From Oscillospiraceae bacterium (GTDB taxonomy: Bacteria > Bacillota > Clostridia > Oscillospirales > Oscillospiraceae), in assembly GCA_009785655.1 (NCBI GenBank), contig WQVW01000038.1, forward strand, positions 1 through 10,005: DNA of 10,005 nucleotides, written 5' to 3'. A model generated the notes under the pieces. The model saw only the letters and a list, made by a program, of their open reading frames with translations, was not told the origin of the DNA and ran no database searches. Both the position numbers and the translations under genes were made by a program. Shown in pieces: positions 6,442 to 10,005 of the stretch (the first letter of the stretch is position 1; the number at the start of each line of letters is the position of its first letter).

Positions 6442-6470
6442 ATTATGCTGCATTTTCAACGCAATGTCAA
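6442..6470 (-). promoter_or_regulatory. Near-consensus promoter of the toxin-antitoxin operon
   Basis: On the minus strand a perfect TTGACA (6465-6470) is followed by a 17-bp spacer and CATAAT (6442-6447), five of six matches to TATAAT. Start of transcription would be near 6435, only about 14 nt before the antitoxin ATG. Such a strong promoter is usual for a module that is autorepressed by its ribbon-helix-helix antitoxin; I could not pick out a clear operator palindrome. Confidence 0.8.
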
Positions 6471-6495
6471 TAATTTGTGGTGGAAATATATGAAC

Positions 6496-7227
6496 TCACC
6501 GCTCATACACCCCAAGACTCACAAAAATTCGCCCCTTACGGGACTCACCGCCGATTTCAAGCAACTTTACGCGCCCGAGTCCACGTATGGATAGCAGTGT
6601 GCCTTCGGTGAGCTCCTTCGTTGGTTGCAGGCAGGGCTGATGATCGACATTCGCGCGGCCTGCGGATATGAGCTGGGTTGCCTTTGATCTGGATAATCCA
6701 AACGCCGCGCACAGCACCGCATCCAGACGGAGGGATGCCACAGTATCTGTTTTGATAGTCAGATTTTCCTGTTTATCCGGCAACGCGTCCAGACCGATTT
6801 CCGACACGGATACGCCAACCCGCCCTGCTTTGGTGAGGTTTTCGGAGATATACCCGCCCATTTCGGGCAGGCAAACGAGAACGGATGCCTGCGGTTCACA
6901 GACAATATCGCCGATGGTATCGCGCGCGATTCCCAGTGCCATCAAAGCACCCAAGATATCACGGTGCGTCAGCGGATCGCGGTGCTTGAGCTGCAGCACT
7001 GAGAATAAATCGGCACGCGCATACTCGCCCCAGTCAGGGTTTGTGAACACAGCACGGACACGTTCTGCGCTATTGAATCCACCATCGAAGTAAAGTTCAA
7101 CGCGGTGGTACTTAAAATGATTCCTGACCAGACTTGCCTCGGCAGGTGTCAGGAATTTTGATGCGGTGAAGCCTGTTTCCAACGCCTTGTCCGCGAAATC
7201 TTCCATGTGAGCCAGTAGAAAATTCAA
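6496..7227 (-). CDS. ylmH: YlmH-type S4-domain RNA-binding protein
   Basis: S4-domain protein of the YlmH family; in Bacillus subtilis YlmH binds ribosomes and has been linked to ribosome-associated quality control beside RqcP. It has 243 aa against about 257 in B. subtilis. The N-terminal and middle part shows FLTPAEASLV, FFGG-like FDGGFNSAERVRAV (about 48-61) and LTHRDILGALMALGI. The C-terminal S4 domain starts at about 167 with LRLDAVLCAAFGLSRSKATQ and continues through a glycine-rich RGLGRVKL turn. I prefer TTG 7227 as start: GGGAGG (7235-7240) is 7 nt upstream, while TTG 7233 is too close; ATG 7206 is a weaker alternative. The start overlaps the stop of the upstream metallopeptidase as TTGA, so the two are co-translated. 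In B. subtilis ylmH sits near divIVA; here it does not. Confidence 0.88.
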   Translation of the reverse strand: MNFLLAHMEDFADKALETGFTASKFLTPAEASLVRNHFKYHRVELYFDGGFNSAERVRAVFTNPDWGEYARADLFSVLQLKHRDPLTHRDILGALMALGIARDTIGDIVCEPQASVLVCLPEMGGYISENLTKAGRVGVSVSEIGLDALPDKQENLTIKTDTVASLRLDAVLCAAFGLSRSKATQLISAGRANVDHQPCLQPTKELTEGTLLSIRGLGRVKLLEIGGESRKGRIFVSLGVYER

Positions 7228-7901
7228 TTCCAATCCTCCCTGGATAGTTTATCTTGCAGTGCTTTCAGCCGCTGTTTGCGCGCTTTGTAATCCGGCAGCA
7301 TGTCCTGCACAATGGCCCAAAATCGCGGGGAATGGTTAAGTTCCCGGATATGCGCCAGTTCATGCACCACGATGTAATCAATAACACCCTCATCGGCCAT
7401 GATGAGCCGCCAAGAGAAATTGATGCTATTTTTGCCGGAACACGATCCCCAGCGAGATTTCGCGCTGTTTATCTTCACCGCCGATGGGGTCACGCCCATT
7501 TGTTCAGCGAATGCAGCCGTTTTATGCGTAAGCAAGTGCTTTGCCGCAGATTTATAAATCTGAACGGCGGCTTTTTTTATCTCGTCAGAGGCAAGGCCAG
7601 GCGGCACGCGGAATGCCTCACCGTCAAATCCAGAAGCATCTGTGTCTTTTTCGAGCACAGGATACGTTTTGCCGCACAGCGTCAGCATATCACCATAATT
7701 TAAAGTGAAAGCGGCCTTTTCTGCGAGACGGTTTTTGATTGATGCCTGATGTGAGGATATCCACTGCGATTTTGCCTGAACGAAGCTGTCAATGCTGGAT
7801 TTCGGCATTGAGAGCGGTGCGCGGACTTCGACGGTGGCATCTTTTGTGACATATATCGCGACAGTTTTGCGGCGAGACCTGACCAGTGTATATGGAATCA
7901 T
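7224..7901 (-). CDS. YgjP-like zinc metallopeptidase (DUF45/M48-type)
   Basis: Predicted soluble zinc metallopeptidase of the YgjP (DUF45) group; its substrate is unknown. The 225 residues are usual for the family. The core shows SRWGSCS (149-155), then HELAH (180-184) with catalytic E181 and zinc ligands H180 and H184, and H190 in NHSPRFW as third-ligand region. The N-terminus (VRSRRKTVAIYVTKDATVEVRAP) is the usual beta-rich YgjP start. No signal peptide or membrane segment is seen. Start ATG 7901 has GGAG 6 nt upstream. Its TGA stop (7224-7226) lies within the TTG start of ylmH, so both are made from one transcript. A weak promoter candidate lies at 7974-8002. Members are often found beside restriction or repair genes, but nothing of that kind is here. 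Confidence 0.88.
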   Translation of the reverse strand: MIPYTLVRSRRKTVAIYVTKDATVEVRAPLSMPKSSIDSFVQAKSQWISSHQASIKNRLAEKAAFTLNYGDMLTLCGKTYPVLEKDTDASGFDGEAFRVPPGLASDEIKKAAVQIYKSAAKHLLTHKTAAFAEQMGVTPSAVKINSAKSRWGSCSGKNSINFSWRLIMADEGVIDYIVVHELAHIRELNHSPRFWAIVQDMLPDYKARKQRLKALQDKLSREDWN

Positions 7902-7973
7902 TGCATTCTCCGATTTTAAATTTACCGCCTCTGGGAAGGATGGCGGCGAAGACGATGGGGTGGTTTGGCAGCC

Positions 7974-8002
7974 AGTATATCATGTCTTGCCAGACTTTGA
8001 AA
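7974..8002 (-). promoter_or_regulatory. Weak promoter candidate for the metallopeptidase-ylmH operon
   Basis: On the minus strand TATACT (7974-7979) has the poor -35 TTTCAA (7997-8002) at 17 bp. A start near 7967 would give a leader of about 65 nt. The -35 matches consensus in only three of six positions, so this is tentative. Confidence 0.3.
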
Positions 8003-8015
8003 GATATGATACACT
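7987..8015 (+). promoter_or_regulatory. Promoter candidate for the PLDc_N/ABC operon
   Basis: TTGCCA (7987-7992), five of six to TTGACA, a 17-bp spacer and TACACT (8010-8015), four of six to TATAAT. This would start transcription near 8022, right at the ribosome binding site, giving a leader of under 20 nt. A better-looking TATGAT (8005-8010) has no -35 at proper distance. An upstream start remains possible. Confidence 0.3.
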
Positions 8016-8031
8016 CCTTTTCAAGGAGGTG
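8012..8031 (+). promoter_or_regulatory. Hairpin covering the ribosome binding site of the yxlE-like gene
   Basis: CTCCTT (8014-8019) and AAGGAG (8023-8028) form a 6-bp stem around the loop TTC; a variant with a bulged G also pairs CAC (8012-8014) with GTG (8029-8031). The right arm is the near-perfect AAGGAGGTG Shine-Dalgarno of the gene at 8040. If transcription starts upstream of 8012, the hairpin would hide the ribosome binding site. Confidence 0.45.
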
Positions 8032-8039
8032 TTGATATT

Positions 8040-8300
8040 ATGTTTGAGGAAATATCTGAACTGCTTCGGAATTTGCTGCCGCTTTTGATACCGATTGCTA
8101 TACTGCAAGTCATACTGCTGGTTGTCGCGTTGGTTAGTTTGCTGCGTAAAAGATTACCGTTTAAAGACAAGATCCTGTGGCTGCTTCTCGTCATTATTGT
8201 CAACCTCATCGGGCCGATAGTGTACTTTGCCGCAGGCTCTCACTATCTGGATGAAAAAATTGCGAAGAGGGAGGATGAGGCGCATGGCTATCGCGGTTGA
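8040..8300 (+). CDS. Small PLDc_N-domain membrane protein (YxlE-like)
   Basis: An 86-residue integral membrane protein with two hydrophobic helices, about 12-35 and 45-66, and a charged tail (DEKIAKREDEAHGYRG). The second helix and the following turn, NLIGPIVYFAAGSHYLDEK, are the hallmark of the PLDc_N (phospholipase-D nuclease N-terminal-like) domain. In B. subtilis YxlE, of this type, lies in the sigY operon ahead of an ABC ATPase (YxlF) and a permease (YxlG), and is reported to act against SigY. The order here is the same, which suggests it belongs to the transporter. Start ATG 8040 is preceded by AAGGAGGTG with 8-nt spacing. The end overlaps the ATPase gene by 17 nt. A role in sigma control is not supported here, since no sigma gene is visible. 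Confidence 0.85.
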   Translation: MFEEISELLRNLLPLLIPIAILQVILLVVALVSLLRKRLPFKDKILWLLLVIIVNLIGPIVYFAAGSHYLDEKIAKREDEAHGYRG

Positions 8301-9207
8301 GACATCGGGTTTAACGAAGCGGTACAAAAACACCTTGGCGGTGGATAATATCGACTTAAAAATACCTGAAAATGCCTTCTGCGGATTTTTAGGAAAAAAT
8401 GGTGCGGGGAAGACGACAACGCTGAAAATGCTGGCCGGCCTGAAAAAGCCCACCAGCGGACAAATATCCATCATGGAAACGGAGCAGGTTTTCGGCAGAA
8501 GCCAAGTCCTGCCGTTCGGGTATTTGCCCGATGTGCCAAGCTTCTACTCGTACATGACGGGGGAGGAGTTTCTGGACTTCTGCGCGAGGCTGTGTAAAAT
8601 TCCTGCCGACACAAGAAAAGATCGCGTGAAAAGCCTGCTTAAACAAGTCGGGCTGGAAAACGTGCGGACAAAAGTTTCGGGATATTCCCGCGGCATGAAA
8701 CAGCGGTTAGGAATTGCCCAAGCGCTGATAACCAGTCCACCGGTGATTTTTATGGATGAACCGATATCGGCGTTAGACCCGGTCGGCAGGCGAGACGTGA
8801 TTGAAATCATCCAATCATTAAAAGGTGCGACGGTGATCTTCTCCACACATATTCTTGCGGATGTAGAGAGCATTTGCGACTATGTGTTGATTATCGACAA
8901 GGGCAAGATTTTAGCGCAGGATTACATGGTGAACTTGAAACGCACTTACGCGACCAATACGGCGAAAATAAAGTTTTATCAACAGGCAGATTCAGCGCGG
9001 TTTATGCCGCATGTCAAAGACATGAAAATCTTTGCGGAACAGCTGAATCCGCTGGAGGTTTTGTTGCGCGCCGATTCAGGCGACAGTGAAGACCTCAGTC
9101 GGGTTGTAGCGTCTGTTTTGCATGGGAATGATCTGGCTTTTGAGGCGTTTTACGCGCACAACCCGTCCTTGGAAGACATTTTTTACGAGGTGACTGGCAA
9201 TGAGTAG
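8284..9207 (+). CDS. ABC transporter ATP-binding protein (YxlF-like)
   Basis: Cytoplasmic ATPase of an ABC-2 type exporter, 307 aa. Walker A is GKNGAGKTT (37-45), the signature is the degenerate SGYSRGMKQR (132-141) common in this Firmicutes subgroup rather than LSGGQ, Walker B ends FMDEP with D158-E159, and the H-loop is STHIL with H189. The region after about 215 is the usual C-terminal extension of CcmA/NatA-like ATPases. The start ATG 8284 is chosen because GGGAGG lies about 9 nt upstream and the family begins MAIAVETSGLTKRY; the frame is open further up to 8227, but that overlaps the yxlE-like gene deeply. It overlaps the previous gene by 17 nt and the permease gene by 8 nt, so the three subunits are translated together. 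The substrate is unknown. Confidence 0.93.
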   Translation: MAIAVETSGLTKRYKNTLAVDNIDLKIPENAFCGFLGKNGAGKTTTLKMLAGLKKPTSGQISIMETEQVFGRSQVLPFGYLPDVPSFYSYMTGEEFLDFCARLCKIPADTRKDRVKSLLKQVGLENVRTKVSGYSRGMKQRLGIAQALITSPPVIFMDEPISALDPVGRRDVIEIIQSLKGATVIFSTHILADVESICDYVLIIDKGKILAQDYMVNLKRTYATNTAKIKFYQQADSARFMPHVKDMKIFAEQLNPLEVLLRADSGDSEDLSRVVASVLHGNDLAFEAFYAHNPSLEDIFYEVTGNE

Positions 9208-9979
9208 TTATGTCGTGTTTTTGCGGAAAGAGTTGCAAGAAAACTTACGCACCAAAAGGTTTTTTGTACTGATGTGCGTTTTTCTTTTCTTTGCGTTTTC
9301 AAGTCCGTTGCTGGCCAGATATGCGCGTGAACTGACAGGTTGGCTGGTTTCAGAAGAACAGGGGCTGGATTTGATTTTAGGACTTATCCCGCCGCCGACA
9401 TGGGTTGACAGTTACAGCCAATTTTACAGCAACCTGTCACAAACCGGGGCGATTACCGTGGTGCTCATATTCATGAGCATCGTGCTTAGAGAAAAGCGTG
9501 GCGGCACGGTAGACCTGGTGTTTTGCAAAGGGTTGTGCCGCACAAGCTTTATCATGGCTAAATTCACTGTCGCGGCGATTGTGATTTTCATCAGCCTCTT
9601 AGCGGCGGTGTTGATATGCTATGTATATACGCTGATCCTATTTGAATACGCGGGGTCTTTGGGCAATGTGTTTTTGGGTGCGCTTGCCTATGGTGTGTTT
9701 TTATGGCTGACGCTGTCGCTGGTTATCTTAGGCTCAACCATTGCGAAAAGCACGGCGATCAGTGCGGTGATTGGTTTTTTCGGATTCCTGTTAGTAGTCT
9801 TACTGAACAGCCTGCCACGCATCGGGCGGATGATGCCCGGTAATTTGATGAGCAGAAACGTGGAATTGACAATCGGTACTTATTATGATGAATTTGCTGC
9901 GAATTTGGTCATCGCTGTGATCGCGATCGTCGTGTTTCTGGCGTTATCAATCAATATATTGAAACGGCAAGAACTGTAG
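9200..9979 (+). CDS. ABC-2 type permease (YxlG-like)
   Basis: Membrane subunit partnering the ATPase encoded just before it. The 259 residues show about six hydrophobic segments (roughly 22-38, 84-98, 121-146, 155-178, 184-204 and 234-254), with a large extracytoplasmic region between the first two. The basic start YVVFLRKELQENLRTKRFF is the cytoplasmic coupling helix typical of NosY/YxlG-like permeases, and REKRGGTVDLVFCKG after the second segment is the conserved cytoplasmic loop of ABC-2 permeases. ATG 9200 has GAGG about 9 nt upstream and overlaps the ATPase stop by 8 nt. The stop is TAG 9977-9979. The remaining 26 nt of the window are AT-rich with no visible terminator, so the operon may go on. 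Confidence 0.92.
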   Translation: MSSYVVFLRKELQENLRTKRFFVLMCVFLFFAFSSPLLARYARELTGWLVSEEQGLDLILGLIPPPTWVDSYSQFYSNLSQTGAITVVLIFMSIVLREKRGGTVDLVFCKGLCRTSFIMAKFTVAAIVIFISLLAAVLICYVYTLILFEYAGSLGNVFLGALAYGVFLWLTLSLVILGSTIAKSTAISAVIGFFGFLLVVLLNSLPRIGRMMPGNLMSRNVELTIGTYYDEFAANLVIAVIAIVVFLALSINILKRQEL

Positions 9980-10005
9980 TTGGATATAAATAAACAAACA
10001 AATAA

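Noticed and set aside
6476..6500. GGTG/CACC short inverted repeat after ylmH as a terminator
   Set aside because: Only a 4-bp perfect stem with a long AT-rich loop and no U tract.
7254..7703. Plus-strand open frame of 149 codons
   Set aside because: Antisense to the metallopeptidase gene with its HELAH motif.
7789..7983. Minus-strand 64-codon frame beginning MIYWLPNHP, overlapping the start of the metallopeptidase gene
   Set aside because: Considered as a leader peptide or frameshifted extension. The metallopeptidase has a good own start, and the last two thirds of this frame merely shadow it.

Overview
The window looks like a chromosomal segment of a low-to-mid G+C Firmicute, most likely a Clostridia member of the Oscillospiraceae/Ruminococcaceae type. 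This rests on strong GGAGG-type ribosome binding sites, a TrkA/TrkH potassium uptake pair, a YlmH-type S4 protein, zinc-ribbon L28 and a YxlE/YxlF/YxlG-like ABC cassette. Base composition looks even throughout. I see no phage genes, insertion sequences, CRISPR array, tRNA or rRNA. The taxonomic placement is inference.

Layout: (1) 1-521, minus strand: the N-terminal part of a multi-pass membrane protein resembling the O-antigen ligase/polymerase family, cut by the window edge, with a good promoter at 580-608. (2) 626-3451, plus strand: trkA then trkH, 12 nt apart, encoding the NAD-gated regulator and the channel subunit of a K+ uptake system. A 14-bp stem terminator (3465-3498) separates them from the convergent minus-strand genes. 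(3) 3519-7901, minus strand, in transcription order: a YgjP-like zinc metallopeptidase, ylmH (4-nt TTGA overlap), a RelB/DinJ-YafQ toxin-antitoxin pair with its own near-consensus promoter, rpmB (L28) with its own promoter and an 18-bp perfect palindrome in the leader, a terminator-like hairpin, a pyrroline-5-carboxylate reductase (ProC) family gene, and an M24 Xaa-Pro peptidase whose ribosome binding site overlaps the ProC-like stop codon. (4) 8040-9979, plus strand: three overlapping genes encoding a small PLDc_N membrane protein, an ABC ATPase and an ABC-2-type permease, the same order as yxlE-yxlF-yxlG of Bacillus subtilis but without the sigY/yxlC/yxlD part. The last 26 nt are AT-rich with nothing recognisable.

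Functional themes: K+ homeostasis; proline recovery (a peptidase of the X-Pro type beside a ProC-like reductase); translation (L28, YlmH and a probable mRNA-cleaving toxin on the same strand); and membrane export. No gene-free stretch exceeds 140 nt. Several starts were moved from the longest possible reading frame to the codon that fits a Shine-Dalgarno: the M24 peptidase (4709), ProC-like protein (5461), L28 (5721), antitoxin (6421), YlmH (7227, TTG) and ABC ATPase (8284).

I do not see a clearly new multi-gene system. The points most worth a second look are an alanine in place of the expected glycine in the third selectivity-filter loop of TrkH, the divergence of the ProC-like protein from the MPN motif, the shared TTTTAC elements (three phased repeats near 552-576 and the rpmB leader palindrome), and the Shine-Dalgarno-sequestering hairpin in front of the yxlE-like gene.
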